Source: Moritella sp. 24
GTDB lineage: Bacteria; Pseudomonadota; Gammaproteobacteria; Enterobacterales; Moritellaceae
NCBI RefSeq assembly: GCF_018219155.1
Contig: NZ_CP056123.1
Coordinates: forward strand, 1,435,505-1,499,504
Reading direction: 5' to 3'
DNA length: 64,000 bases
Both the position numbers and the translations under genes were made by a program. Below the pieces are notes generated by a model. That model did not search any database and was not told the origin of the DNA. It saw only the letters and a list, made by a program, of their open reading frames with translations. This document shows positions 19,036-27,975 of the stretch, piece after piece (within the stretch, counting starts at the first letter, position 1; each line of letters opens with the position of its first letter).

Positions 19036-19074
19036 TATTGATGTCAATGTTTTTTGAGACGATTTTTATGTAAG

Positions 19075-19090
19075 TGTCACGTACGTCACA
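19075..19090. promoter_or_regulatory. Candidate CRP-cAMP site
   Basis: TGTCACGTACGTCACA matches TGTGA-N6-TCACA at nine of ten core positions and is strongly palindromic. It lies 55 bp from the first CRP-like site. Confidence 0.4.
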
Positions 19091-19130
19091 TTTTATTATA
19101 ATGGTGTTTATAATACATACAGATGGATAT

Positions 19131-19163
19131 AACAAAAAGCCATTCCTTAATAGGAATGGCTTT
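19131..19163 (-). terminator. Rho-independent terminator of fbp
   Basis: A perfect 11-bp stem (AAAGCCATTCC / GGAATGGCTTT) sits 55 bp after the fbp stop. On the minus strand it continues into TTTTTGTT. Confidence 0.92.
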
Positions 19164-19216
19164 AATATATTTATCTAAATTTATTTTCAGAGGTCAGGCT
19201 ATGCCTCTTCTTTAAC

Positions 19217-20227
19217 TTATTCTTTAAATTCAGCCATAAATTGGTGTGCTGTTTCCATCATATCAATAGAACCAGTAAAGAAAGGTACACGTTGGTGTAA
19301 TTCTGTCGGTTTAAGATCTAGGATTGGAGTATAGCCATCTGTAGCCAGCGCGCCTGCTTGTTCAGCAAGGAAAGCCATCGGGTTGCATTCGTATAGTAAG
19401 CGTAATTTACCCGTTGGTGCTTGTGCTGTTTGTGGGTAAATGTAGATACCACCCTTAAGCAGGTTACGGTGGAAATCAGATACTAAAGAACCAATATAGC
19501 GAGAAGTATAAGGGCGGTTTGTTGCTTCATCTTCTTCTTGGCAATGTTTGATGTATTTCTTCACACCAAGTGGGAACTTACTGTAGTTACCTTCATTGAT
19601 TGAATAGATTTTACCAGATTTAGGGAAAGTCAGTGATTCGTGCGATAAGCAGAATACACCGATTGATGGATCATATGTGAAACCATGAACACCATTACCT
19701 GTTGTAAATACAAGCATCGTCGATGAACCATATACAACATAACCAGCGGCTACTTGTTTACGGCCAACCTGTAAAAAGTCATCCATCGAAACTGGACCGC
19801 CAACAGGTGATACACGACGGTAAATAGAGAAGATAGTACCAACAGATACGTTAACATCAATGTTTGATGAACCATCTAGTGGATCCATTAGCACTACATA
19901 GTTTGCGTTACGGCTATTTTGATTGTCGAAAAATACATAATGGTCTTCTTCTTCAGAAGCGATACCACATACTTCACCACGAGCGATCAATGCATTTTTG
20001 AACACTTCGTTCGCATACATATCCAGTTTTTGCTGCTCTTCACCTTGGATATTTTCAATACCACTCGCACCTGTTATATCAACTAGGCCAGCTTTATTGA
20101 TCTCACGGTTTACAATTTTAGCTGCAAGTTTAATTGAACTTAATAGTGCTGTTAATTCACCTTTTGCATGTGGGAAATCAGACTGATTTTCCACGATGAA
20201 TTCACCAAGAGTTTTATGTATTGACAT
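19217..20227 (-). CDS. fbp: Fructose-1,6-bisphosphatase, class I
   Basis: 336 aa, close to the 332 aa of E. coli Fbp. Hydrolyses fructose-1,6-bisphosphate to fructose-6-phosphate in gluconeogenesis; cytosolic. Motifs: metal-binding Glu in [12 protein letters not shown], the signature [23 protein letters not shown], and the substrate-binding segment [22 protein letters not shown] followed by [19 protein letters not shown]. Own terminator downstream and about 330 bp upstream before the bat operon, so probably monocistronic. Gluconeogenesis is needed when growing on fatty acids, which fits the neighbouring fadL genes, though no shared control is visible. Confidence 0.98.
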   Translation of the reverse strand: MSIHKTLGEFIVENQSDFPHAKGELTALLSSIKLAAKIVNREINKAGLVDITGASGIENIQGEEQQKLDMYANEVFKNALIARGEVCGIASEEEDHYVFFDNQNSRNANYVVLMDPLDGSSNIDVNVSVGTIFSIYRRVSPVGGPVSMDDFLQVGRKQVAAGYVVYGSSTMLVFTTGNGVHGFTYDPSIGVFCLSHESLTFPKSGKIYSINEGNYSKFPLGVKKYIKHCQEEDEATNRPYTSRYIGSLVSDFHRNLLKGGIYIYPQTAQAPTGKLRLLYECNPMAFLAEQAGALATDGYTPILDLKPTELHQRVPFFTGSIDMMETAHQFMAEFKE

Positions 20228-20504
20228 CTCATTCCTTAATAAAGCATTAATTGAATCCGATAATTAAATCTATTTTGCGCCTTTTTAGAATGGATTTCTA
20301 GTGTGAAGTATAGATAAATGTATGTAATTTGTGGTTTTACTTGTTAACTTTCAGTTAACGTGTAAATACTTTCAGCTGAAAGGTGTAAATGCTCATATGA
20401 ACGTTTCATTTTCATGTTTAAACGCGGATGGTTAATGTTCGAGCACTTGTTGCTGGGTTTTTAATGCTTCATATCGAACATTTATGTGAAACCTTATTTT
20501 CGTA
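20228..20504. other. fbp upstream region
   Basis: About 280 bp between the fbp start and the bat-operon terminator, part of a 332-bp gene-free stretch. It should contain the fbp promoter. The segment TTAACTTTCAGTTAACG near 20343 is an imperfect inverted repeat of unknown meaning. No coding potential seen. Confidence 0.4.
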
Positions 20505-20548
20505 AACGAAACTGATTTTGTGTTAATTAAATCAGTTTCGTTATTTTT
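20505..20548 (-). terminator. Terminator at the end of the moxR-bat operon
   Basis: A 14-bp perfect stem (AACGAAACTGATTT / AAATCAGTTTCGTT) just after the batD stop. The T tract is clearer on the plus strand (TTATTTTT) than on the minus strand (GTTTACG), so it may act in both directions. Confidence 0.75.
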
Positions 20549-20559
20549 AGACGGAAATA

Positions 20560-22281
20560 TTATGGGTTAAGTTGTGACTTAATGTTGGTTTGTTGGTTTT
20601 TTGTTACTTTCCCTTTAACTCGGTTAACTTTACTTAATAGCGTTAATAAATGCTGCCCATTCCAAGTCGCTGCCTCAGTGTTATGGCCATAAGTAAATGT
20701 AAATAATACTTGGCAAGCTTGTTGGCATTCCTGACTTATTGGCAACAAGTTAAGTTGTGAGTCTTTGACTTCGGGCCATTGCTGTTTAAACCATAAGTTT
20801 AATAGCTGGCAGCTTTGATTCGCATCATTGTTCTTCAACGCGGCTTGTAACTGTGGCCAAATATTATCTGTTTTAGCGGTAACGACTTTTTCCTGTTTAG
20901 GGTTCTGTTGACTCTGTTTATGAAAAATAAACCAAACGGCGCAGGTTAATAACCATAAAATAGCAAAAATAAATGTCAGCCAGCGCCATATCGGAGATTC
21001 GGTTGGTGCTGTCGATAAGTTCTGTGCACTTATCTCGTTATCTGCCACGGTGATCGCTGGAAGGTTACTTACTTGGGCATTTTCATTCGCAATTATTGTG
21101 ATTGTTTTAGCGGGTAGTCTTGCCCATTCTTGTTGCTGCGTTTTACTATTAAACCAAGGTACTGATATTTCTGGTAGTGTTAGTTCGCCCAGTTGATTGG
21201 GAATGATAGCAAAACTGAGTATCTGTTGAGAGAAGTAATTCTCTTGCTGTGCAAAACTAGTGAGCTGTGGTTTATCTGGGTAGACCTTGACAGTTTGAGG
21301 CCAGTGAACCGCTAAATTGGGTAGGGCTGACTTATCTACATTCGCAACAGTGAGGGTTACAGTTCGTGTGATTGGCTCTCCTTGCGGGTAGCTATTTTGT
21401 GATGGTTGAAGTTCTTCATCGAGTTGCACAAAATCACTGATTAACCATTCACCCTTATAATCAATAGGCTGAGGTTTGATGTTCAAATTTAATTTTTTTG
21501 CTTGGATGATTACTGGTGTCGAAGGGCCAAAGCGATAGCCGCGTTTTGCGGTGCTGACTTGACCTTCAAAGCGACTTGGTAATATTGTTGTTAGTCCGGC
21601 AGAGTTGATTGTGATTGCATATTGGCGAGTGATGGTTTGGAAGCGTCGGCCGTTAATCACCTGGCTTGCATTTTCATCTTTCCCAATTTGTTTGATTGTT
21701 CCGTCTTCAGTCGTTGGTTCGGTTAAGTTACCAGTTTGCATCTCTGTATTTTGAGCTATATATAAAGTCGTAGTGTAAATAAACTGCTGACCTACATAAA
21801 TATCTTGTTCTGTTACATCAACTTTTAATTCGATATTCCGATTATCCAGCCCGCGACTACTCGCGGTAGATGGTGAAATGACACTTACTTTTATTGGTTG
21901 TGTTTTAGCTCCTTCAATTGTAAATGCAGGAATAGTGTAACGACCTATATTTCTCGCCATTAATACAGTTGAGAGGGTTGTAAGATGTGATTTTTTACCG
22001 TTCATATAGGATGTTTGGCTGTTTGTGGATGTTCTGCCCACAACAAAGTCAGCAAGTAGCGCTGAGCTATCCCAGTCACTTGCACTAATATTTTCATTCG
22101 CACGGAGTTCAAGTATGAAACTGTTCCCTTGTACAACGGGATTCTGGTTAACAGATGCCGTGATCTTTAATGCCGCATTTGCCTGAAAGCTTATCGAGAA
22201 TAACAAGCTCGCTATGACGAGAAAATTTGTCATGAATGAGAATTTAAAAGCACGGTGATTACTGTGCACTACCTTTACCAT
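20560..22281 (-). CDS. batD: BatD-family protein, membrane-anchored periplasmic
   Basis: 573 aa. The start at 22281 follows GGAG at 6-nt spacing and overlaps the BatB/C stop by 7 nt. A signal sequence with a long n-region ends near SFQANA (about 36). A large beta-rich extracytoplasmic region (about 37-425) follows, with NQNPVVQGNSFILELRANE typical of BatD starts, then one membrane helix (WRWLTFIFAILWLLTCAVWFIF, about 430-452) and a cytoplasmic tail. BatD is the last partner of MoxR/BatA/BatB operons, which are linked to envelope stress tolerance in several bacteria. Its biochemical role is not established. Confidence 0.85.
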   Translation of the reverse strand: MVKVVHSNHRAFKFSFMTNFLVIASLLFSISFQANAALKITASVNQNPVVQGNSFILELRANENISASDWDSSALLADFVVGRTSTNSQTSYMNGKKSHLTTLSTVLMARNIGRYTIPAFTIEGAKTQPIKVSVISPSTASSRGLDNRNIELKVDVTEQDIYVGQQFIYTTTLYIAQNTEMQTGNLTEPTTEDGTIKQIGKDENASQVINGRRFQTITRQYAITINSAGLTTILPSRFEGQVSTAKRGYRFGPSTPVIIQAKKLNLNIKPQPIDYKGEWLISDFVQLDEELQPSQNSYPQGEPITRTVTLTVANVDKSALPNLAVHWPQTVKVYPDKPQLTSFAQQENYFSQQILSFAIIPNQLGELTLPEISVPWFNSKTQQQEWARLPAKTITIIANENAQVSNLPAITVADNEISAQNLSTAPTESPIWRWLTFIFAILWLLTCAVWFIFHKQSQQNPKQEKVVTAKTDNIWPQLQAALKNNDANQSCQLLNLWFKQQWPEVKDSQLNLLPISQECQQACQVLFTFTYGHNTEAATWNGQHLLTLLSKVNRVKGKVTKNQQTNIKSQLNP

Positions 22282-24191
22282 ATTTGCTCCGCACTATTAT
22301 TCAGATTTGACTCAGCATTACGTTGCTGACTTTCGATATACATTTTATTTCTTAATAACAGAGAAGGATCATCTGGAATATTCCGTAGCCATTTCTGTAA
22401 GCGTTGCTGTTGTTCTTTTTCTAACGGTGTTTGCTGTGCTGCTGACAAATTTTGACCGCTACTTCCTTCTGGAGCATTATCTGTTTCACTTTGTTCTGCT
22501 AAGGCAGATTGTTCCAGATCCTTTTGCTGGTTCTGACTGTCTTGCTGGTTCTGACTGTCTTGCTGGTTCTGACTGTCTTGCTGGCTCTGACTGTCTTGCT
22601 GGCTCTGGCTATCTTGTTGGCTCTGACTATCTTGTTGGCTCTGACTATCTTGTTGGCTCTGACTATCTTGTTGGCTCTGACTATCTTGTTGGCTCTGACT
22701 GTCTTGTTGGTTCTGACTGTCTTGTTGGTTCTGACTGTCTTGTTGGTTCTGACTGTCTTGCTGGCTCTGACTGTCTTGCTGGCTCTGACTGTCTTGTTGG
22801 CTCTGACTGTCTTTGTCGCCTTGCTGTTTTTTCTGTTGTTGTTTCATCTTCTTAGCAAGTTTAAGGTTCTCTTTTGCATCGGTATTTTCTGGGTTTAGCG
22901 TTAATGCTTGTTCATAGGCTTTAGCAGCATCATCAATGTTACCTAGTTGCATTAAAGCATTACCTCGATTATATGAAGCGTCGCTGCTTGGTTCATCTGC
23001 CCACAGATCGATAGCCTGCTGATATTCACCTGCCTTATATAGCGCACTGGCTTGCCAATTTGAGTCAGAGAAAGAGTCCGCGGCCTGTTGATATTGCTTA
23101 TTTTGATATAACAGTGAAGCATTTTCGTTACTGTTATTCCAAATAGAGGTTTCAGCGGCATAACTTGATTCAGGCTGTAATAAAAAAACCAATAAAAAGC
23201 TAAAAAACAACTCTTTACGAAAACTAAAGGCAGCGAGCAGTGCGATTAAAGGCAGCAACCAAATGCCATCATCATTTCGTTGAACAGTTGTAAGATCTGT
23301 TTTTTGGCTATTTTGACTACTTTTAAAACTGGAAGGGTGATTAAACAGGTCTACCAAGGTTTGACTGCCATGTGTAATTACTTGCGCTTGCCCTGAGTTA
23401 GTTTGTGCTGTTTTTCTTAATAGTGCAGCATCTAGTTGAGGAACAACAATCGTACCTTGGTTGTTTTTGAGCAACTGACCATTCTTCAGCTGAATCGGTG
23501 CCCCTTGTGCTGTACCTACACCAAGAATAGACAAACTGTAATCGCTGTCTTTTAATATTGCGTTGATACTATCTGCTTGAGCAGCACTAATGCCATCAGT
23601 AATCAGTAGTATTTGTCCTTGCTGATAGCCTGCATTTGTTAATAATTCAATTGCTTGGTTAATACCAACTTCGGGTTTAGAACCTTTTATTGGCATTATT
23701 TCAGGCGATAAATTGGGTAACAAGTTAAGCAGTGTGCTGGTGTCCGTTGTTAAGGGGGAGATCACGAATGCATCACCAGCGTAAGCCACTAAGCCGATTT
23801 CGCCTTCTTTGACACTATTGAGAATATCTGTGCTTTTAAAACGTAATTGCGCTAATCGATTTGGTTTCAGATCTGTTGCTCGCATTGATAGCGACATATC
23901 TAATACCATTACTTTTGCTTGTGAGATACTGGCTACCGGACGCTCGGTATAACTAAAGCTAGGGCCTGACAGCGCAAGGGTCGTCAGTACCCAAACAGAC
24001 ACTAACGGTATAAAGAAATGATTCGTTTTTGTTGTTGGCTGCTGTTGCGCAAGTAAAAATTGAGCAATTTCAGGTGATAGTACTGTATTCCAACCTTTAT
24101 CTTGACTGTTTTTGCGGAAATACCAAGCAAGTGCGACAAGTGGCAATAAGGCTAATAACCATAATGGACGTAATAACATAAAATCAGTCAT
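22275..24191 (-). CDS. batB: BatB/BatC fusion: VWA membrane protein with TPR and long DSQ(S/N)QQ repeat
   Basis: 638 aa. Two N-terminal membrane helices (about 5-25 and 60-80) flank the start of a von Willebrand A domain whose MIDAS motif is DMSLSM (about residue 95). Another hydrophobic pair follows at about 310-345, then TPR repeats (SYNRGNALMQLGNIDDAAKAYEQALTLNPEN, about 405-450). A run of 16 copies of the hexapeptide DSQ(S/N)QQ fills about 460-556, followed by a low-complexity tail with PEGSSGQNLSAAQQTPLEKEQQQRL. In some bacteria the VWA part (BatB) and TPR part (BatC) are separate proteins; here they are fused. It overlaps batA by 8 nt and batD by 7 nt, so coupling is tight. The repeat probably acts as a flexible linker. 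Confidence 0.88.
   Translation of the reverse strand: MTDFMLLRPLWLLALLPLVALAWYFRKNSQDKGWNTVLSPEIAQFLLAQQQPTTKTNHFFIPLVSVWVLTTLALSGPSFSYTERPVASISQAKVMVLDMSLSMRATDLKPNRLAQLRFKSTDILNSVKEGEIGLVAYAGDAFVISPLTTDTSTLLNLLPNLSPEIMPIKGSKPEVGINQAIELLTNAGYQQGQILLITDGISAAQADSINAILKDSDYSLSILGVGTAQGAPIQLKNGQLLKNNQGTIVVPQLDAALLRKTAQTNSGQAQVITHGSQTLVDLFNHPSSFKSSQNSQKTDLTTVQRNDDGIWLLPLIALLAAFSFRKELFFSFLLVFLLQPESSYAAETSIWNNSNENASLLYQNKQYQQAADSFSDSNWQASALYKAGEYQQAIDLWADEPSSDASYNRGNALMQLGNIDDAAKAYEQALTLNPENTDAKENLKLAKKMKQQQKKQQGDKDSQSQQDSQSQQDSQSQQDSQNQQDSQNQQDSQNQQDSQSQQDSQSQQDSQSQQDSQSQQDSQSQQDSQSQQDSQSQQDSQNQQDSQNQQDSQNQQKDLEQSALAEQSETDNAPEGSSGQNLSAAQQTPLEKEQQQRLQKWLRNIPDDPSLLLRNKMYIESQQRNAESNLNNSAEQIW
22524..22811 (-). 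repeat. In-frame tandem repeat, 16 x 18 bp, inside batB/C
   Basis: Sixteen contiguous 18-bp units encode DSQSQQ or DSQNQQ. The two variants occur in blocks: three S, three N, seven S, three N in coding order. Synonymous changes also track in blocks, suggesting recent unit duplication or gene conversion. Confidence 0.95.
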
Positions 24192-25179
24192 GGCTCTTAT
24201 TCCTTGCTGTAAATAGTGGGCCTTGACGTAAATAGCAGGCGAAAATGGACAATAATAGGGCGATTGCTAGTGGCCAGTGAAACAGATCTGTTTGGGGTCT
24301 AAATTGTTGCTGTGCTTGTTCTACAGGCTCAAGTTTGTCGAGTTCAGCGTAGATGTTCATTAAACTCTCTGCGTCACGAGCACGGAAGTATTGTCCGCCT
24401 GTTTGTGCAGCGATTGCTTTTAATGTTTTTTCATCAAGGTCGCGTGAAGGGTCCACTTTTTGATTACCAAAGAGTGTACGTTTGTAATAAGAGTCAGCAC
24501 CGATACCAATGGTATAAATCTTAACACCTTGTTCTTTTGCAAACTTAGCGGCCTCAAGTGGCTTTACTTCACCAGCATTATTCTGACCGTCGGTAAGTAA
24601 TATTAATACTTTTTGTGGGTTGTCTGCGGCATCAAAGCGCTTTAATGCTAAACCAATCCCTTCACCGATCGCAGTTTGTTCACCAACAAGCCCGAGAACC
24701 GCTTGTTCCATATAACCACTGACGGTTTTTAAATCAAAAGTGAGCGGGGCCTGTAAATAGGCATTATCAGCAAAGAAGATAAGGCCCACACGGTCGCCTT
24801 TACGTTGTTGAATGAAGTCGGCAACGACCGTTTTCACTAACGATAACCGATCGACCATCCGGTTATTAATTTGCATGTCTTCAATTTGCATTGAACCCGA
24901 TAAATCGACTGAAAGCATCATTTCACGTCCCTTTTGTGGGATAGACTGTGGTTCACCTATCCACATAGGTCGAGCTGATGCAATAACAAGACATAACCAT
25001 ACTAATGTCAAAATCAGCATAGAACGGGGCTTTTTTGCTGTCGTATTTGTGCTTGTATCAATATAAGGTAGATTGGGCAACACTAATGGTAACTGAGGTT
25101 GACCTGCGCGGCTAAAAAAACGAATAAGCAGGGGTAATGGCAATAAAATTAGAAGCCAAGGCCAGTTAAGTTCAAACAT
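24184..25179 (-). CDS. batA: BatA: VWA-domain membrane protein
   Basis: 331 aa from ATG 25179, which has GGAG at good spacing; an upstream in-frame start would add five residues and lacks a site. Two N-terminal helices (WPWLLILLPLPLLI and SMLILTLVWLCLVIA), then a VWA domain with the MIDAS motif DLSGSM (about residue 90), a second metal ligand region PLTFDLKTVSG and LLTDGQNNAGE. A C-terminal helix lies at about 303-320. The arrangement of membrane helices around an outward-facing VWA is standard for BatA. Neighbours: DUF4381 upstream (8-nt overlap) and batB/C downstream (8-nt overlap). Confidence 0.9.
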   Translation of the reverse strand: MFELNWPWLLILLPLPLLIRFFSRAGQPQLPLVLPNLPYIDTSTNTTAKKPRSMLILTLVWLCLVIASARPMWIGEPQSIPQKGREMMLSVDLSGSMQIEDMQINNRMVDRLSLVKTVVADFIQQRKGDRVGLIFFADNAYLQAPLTFDLKTVSGYMEQAVLGLVGEQTAIGEGIGLALKRFDAADNPQKVLILLTDGQNNAGEVKPLEAAKFAKEQGVKIYTIGIGADSYYKRTLFGNQKVDPSRDLDEKTLKAIAAQTGGQYFRARDAESLMNIYAELDKLEPVEQAQQQFRPQTDLFHWPLAIALLLSIFACYLRQGPLFTARNKSHD

Positions 25180-25705
25180 TACTGTTCTCCACACTTTTTT
25201 CCACTCTGTGCTTAAGCTTGTTGTTCACATTGCAATCGACAGGCATAAGTGGTGTTTTCTTTATCCAGTCTCGGCACGTTTTAAAATGTAATGTATTAGC
25301 GATTACGTTTGGTTTTGCGCTGTATAAATCAAGTGTCCATAATGCTGTATTTTCTGAAAATGCAGTAAAGACATGCTTTTTAGAACTGGCTTGTTGGTCG
25401 AGAAAGTTTAGCCAGGCTTCACCGTGTAAAGAGGCGACTGTTTCACGCGAATAACTGGTTAGCGTAATACGTTTAAGCAGGTGATGCAGGTCATTAACAT
25501 CACAACCCTGTTGTTGCATTTGGAGTAACTCAGCTAAAGCTAGGCGTGTTAATCGTGTTTTTTTGATATAGCGAGATATGCCATAGGCTGTTAATCCTAT
25601 CATCAATAGTACTGCTATAATAACGAGCCACCAATACAATGATAAGGGCCAAGCCGATACTGGGGCAGGCAAATGAATATCTTTTAATTGTGCTAACGGA
25701 TCCAT
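25172..25705 (-). CDS. DUF4381 membrane protein of the MoxR-VWA operon
   Basis: 177 aa. A short N-terminal stretch (MDPLAQLKDIHLPAPVSAWPLS) is followed by one membrane helix (LYWWLVIIAVLLMIGLTAYGI, about 23-43) and a soluble helical domain (LTRLALAELLQMQQQG... YSRETVASLHGEAWLNFLDQ). This is the layout of DUF4381 proteins, which occur almost only in MoxR/DUF58/Bat operons. No enzymatic motif is visible. It lies 5 nt after the DUF58 gene and overlaps batA by 8 nt. It may connect the cytosolic MoxR/DUF58 pair to the membrane VWA proteins; this is inference. Confidence 0.85.
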   Translation of the reverse strand: MDPLAQLKDIHLPAPVSAWPLSLYWWLVIIAVLLMIGLTAYGISRYIKKTRLTRLALAELLQMQQQGCDVNDLHHLLKRITLTSYSRETVASLHGEAWLNFLDQQASSKKHVFTAFSENTALWTLDLYSAKPNVIANTLHFKTCRDWIKKTPLMPVDCNVNNKLKHRVEKSVENSNV

Positions 25706-25710
25706 GTGCT

Positions 25711-26631
25711 TTATTTATTACCTTTAATTTGACTTAATAATGACTCACCGCTACTTATTCTGTGGTGGCGAATACCATATCTATTCATTATTTGTCTTAA
25801 TGCTTGTTGTTTTAAATCGGCTTGCTGTTGATATTTCAGACGGTTTTCTGCATTACTCGGGCTAACAAAGCCTTGTTGTTTACCATCAGAAACAGCGAGG
25901 CGCACGTTACCAGAAATGTGAGGGAGAGAAAGCTCTAAAGGGTCGTAAATCTGCCAAGCTTCAACCTCGTTATGGCGTTTTAACAACGCGAGTTGCTTTT
26001 GTGCTTTGTCATCAAGATTCAGAAAATCACTGATGATCATAATATGGCTACCGGTTTTACACAGCAAGCGTAAACGAGTGAGCGCACCCGAAAGGGATTC
26101 TGCAGAGCTTGGTTCATTATCATTTATAGATGACGGTTCTAGTTGTAGATTATGTAAAGTGACTGCTTCACTCAATAATTGCATAATGCCACGCTGTTGG
26201 CGCTGTGGTTTTAATTCTTTATGGCCAAAAGCACCAATGATTACCCCACCCACACGATCGCTTTTATGTTTTGTTGCCCACGCAAGTAGTGCTGTCAAAT
26301 GACAAGCTTGAGCTGATTTCAATCGATACTGACTACCAAAATACATGCTTGAAGAAAGGTCGAGTAGCATATAAACAGGGCGTTCTTTTTCTTCACTGAA
26401 TAATTTACAGTAGGTTTTACCTGTGCGAGCGGTAATGCGCCAATCAATACTGCGAATATCATCACCGGGTTGGTATTGACGACATTCGTTAAACTCCATG
26501 CCTCGGCCTTTTATTGGTGATAAATGACCGCCCGCCAACTTTGCTTTCGCTAAGGTTTTGTTCGCTAAGATACTGTTGGCTTGATAGCTGTATTGTTGTA
26601 ATTCTTTTATCGTGACATTGATTGCTGACAT
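25711..26631 (-). CDS. DUF58 protein (VWA-like) partner of MoxR
   Basis: 306 aa, no membrane helix. Conserved DUF58 block GRGMEFNECRQYQPGDDIRSIDWRITARTGKTY (about 42-75), followed by a degenerate VWA domain starting VYMLLDLSSSMYFGS with the MIDAS-like DLSSSM. DUF58 proteins are regular partners of MoxR AAA+ ATPases and are thought to be their adaptor or substrate-receptor. It starts 13 nt after the moxR stop. Cytosolic location is expected. Confidence 0.9.
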   Translation of the reverse strand: MSAINVTIKELQQYSYQANSILANKTLAKAKLAGGHLSPIKGRGMEFNECRQYQPGDDIRSIDWRITARTGKTYCKLFSEEKERPVYMLLDLSSSMYFGSQYRLKSAQACHLTALLAWATKHKSDRVGGVIIGAFGHKELKPQRQQRGIMQLLSEAVTLHNLQLEPSSINDNEPSSAESLSGALTRLRLLCKTGSHIMIISDFLNLDDKAQKQLALLKRHNEVEAWQIYDPLELSLPHISGNVRLAVSDGKQQGFVSPSNAENRLKYQQQADLKQQALRQIMNRYGIRHHRISSGESLLSQIKGNK

Positions 26632-26644
26632 AGGCTAACTCAGT

Positions 26645-27601
26645 TTACGAAAGTGCAATTAATGACAAAATACGGTCAATGACTTGATTGGCTGTAATAC
26701 CATCGGCTTCTGCTTCAAAACTTAATAACAAGCGATGACGTAAAATTGGGTAGAGGCAAGCTTGAATATCTTCTGGTAATACATGGTCACGACCGTGTAA
26801 CCATGCGCGAGCACGCACACAACGGGCAAGGGATATCGTTGCACGGGGGCTTGCACCAAAGGTGATCCAGCTGGCCAGTTGCGCATCTAATGTTTCAGGG
26901 TGTCGAGTCGCCATGATCAAATCAACAAGATAATGTTCGAGTGCGGGAGCAAGGTGAATATTGAGCACTTCTTCTCGCGCTTGCATGATTGCTTGTTGGC
27001 TTATTTGGGTTATTGGAGCACTGGTATGTTGCTGTGCTTCTTGTGTTGCTAAACGTAAAATCTGTAATTCAGTGTCTTTATCTGGGTAGTCAATTTCCAG
27101 ATGTAGCATGAAGCGATCGAGCTGGGCTTCTGGTAGTGGATACGTGCCTTCTTGCTCAATTGGGTTCTGCGTTGCCATTACCATAAATAGCTTTGGCAAT
27201 AACATGGTTTTGTTGCCAACGGTTATCTGCTGTTCGGCCATAGCTTCTAGCAGTGCAGACTGTACCTTAGCAGGTGCACGGTTAATCTCGTCTGCAAGTA
27301 CAATATTGTGGAATAGGGGACCGGGTTGAAAATCGAAGGTGCCGGTTTCGGCACGGTAAATGTCAGTACCAGTTAAATCCGCAGGCAGTAAATCGGGTGT
27401 AAATTGAATACGATGGAAATTGGCTTCTAAGCTATCGGCGAGTGCTTTTACTGCACGTGTTTTAGCCAACCCAGGTGGTCCCTCAACTAATATGTGACCA
27501 TCTGCGAGTAGCGCTATTAATAAATTATCGACAAGCTTAGCTTGCCCAAGGATTTGGCTGTTAAGATAGCCTCTTAATTGATTAAAGTTCGTTTTTGGCA
27601 T
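26645..27601 (-). CDS. MoxR-family AAA+ ATPase
   Basis: 318 aa. Walker A GPPGLAKT at residues 41-48, Walker B with VLADEINRAP (about 100), sensor 1 in MVMATQNP, and an arginine-finger region LPEAQLDRF, all in the order seen in MoxR. The C-terminal lid contains ASPRATISLARCVRARAWLHGRDHV. MoxR proteins act as chaperone-like ATPases that mature or remodel VWA-containing partners, and the five genes downstream supply such partners. First gene of the operon; its promoter lies in the 374-bp region shared with fadI. Confidence 0.93.
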   Translation of the reverse strand: MPKTNFNQLRGYLNSQILGQAKLVDNLLIALLADGHILVEGPPGLAKTRAVKALADSLEANFHRIQFTPDLLPADLTGTDIYRAETGTFDFQPGPLFHNIVLADEINRAPAKVQSALLEAMAEQQITVGNKTMLLPKLFMVMATQNPIEQEGTYPLPEAQLDRFMLHLEIDYPDKDTELQILRLATQEAQQHTSAPITQISQQAIMQAREEVLNIHLAPALEHYLVDLIMATRHPETLDAQLASWITFGASPRATISLARCVRARAWLHGRDHVLPEDIQACLYPILRHRLLLSFEAEADGITANQVIDRILSLIALS

Positions 27602-27933
27602 AATTATCTATCGTATAAAGTTAATTTAAACATTACTTTACCGACAATGCTGCGACTGTAAAAGTTCCAATTTATTTTTTAGAAAGATTTACAAACATTT
27701 TATAGAGATTTTTATGAAATGTTTTACAGAACTTTACTGGTTATGACTACTTTATAATACAAATGATGAGTAATATCTCTACATACAAAACCTCTTTAGG
27801 TTGATATGACTATTATTTAGTATTATTTTTTTACACAACGTTATCTTTTAGAACACATATCTAAGATGAAAGACTCAATTTTCAAACTAATGTTTGAATA
27901 TTGTGACTAAAAGGTTAACATTGACTTAATTTT
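27602..27933. other. Divergent promoter region moxR / fadI
   Basis: About 330 bp of AT-rich DNA between the leftward moxR operon and the rightward fadIJ operon. No genes seen. The only clear signal is the FadR operator at its right end. Confidence 0.45.
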
Positions 27934-27950
27934 ATGAGGTCTGACCTCTT
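27934..27950 (+). promoter_or_regulatory. FadR operator before fadI
   Basis: The core GAGGTCTGACCTC (27936-27948) is a perfect palindrome around a central T and carries the GGTCNGACC heart of the FadR site. It lies 25 bp before the fadI ATG, where bound FadR would block transcription in the absence of long-chain acyl-CoA. Confidence 0.75.
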
Positions 27951-27975
27951 TTACTTAACGGAATGAGGATAAGTG

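Larger units (their letters stand above)
18667..19129. other. Promoter region of the third fadL-family gene
   Basis: About 460 bp without a gene between fadL (leftward) and the fbp terminator. It contains a FadR-like site about 90-105 bp before the fadL start and two CRP-like sites 350-425 bp before it. The rest is AT-rich with no other recognisable signal. Confidence 0.5.

Noticed and set aside
22307-22898. Two long rightward open frames rich in LLALTVL or GSDCLAGSDCL
   Set aside because: They lie opposite the 18-bp repeat of batB/C; the periodic sequence keeps other frames open. No ribosome binding site and implausible protein composition.
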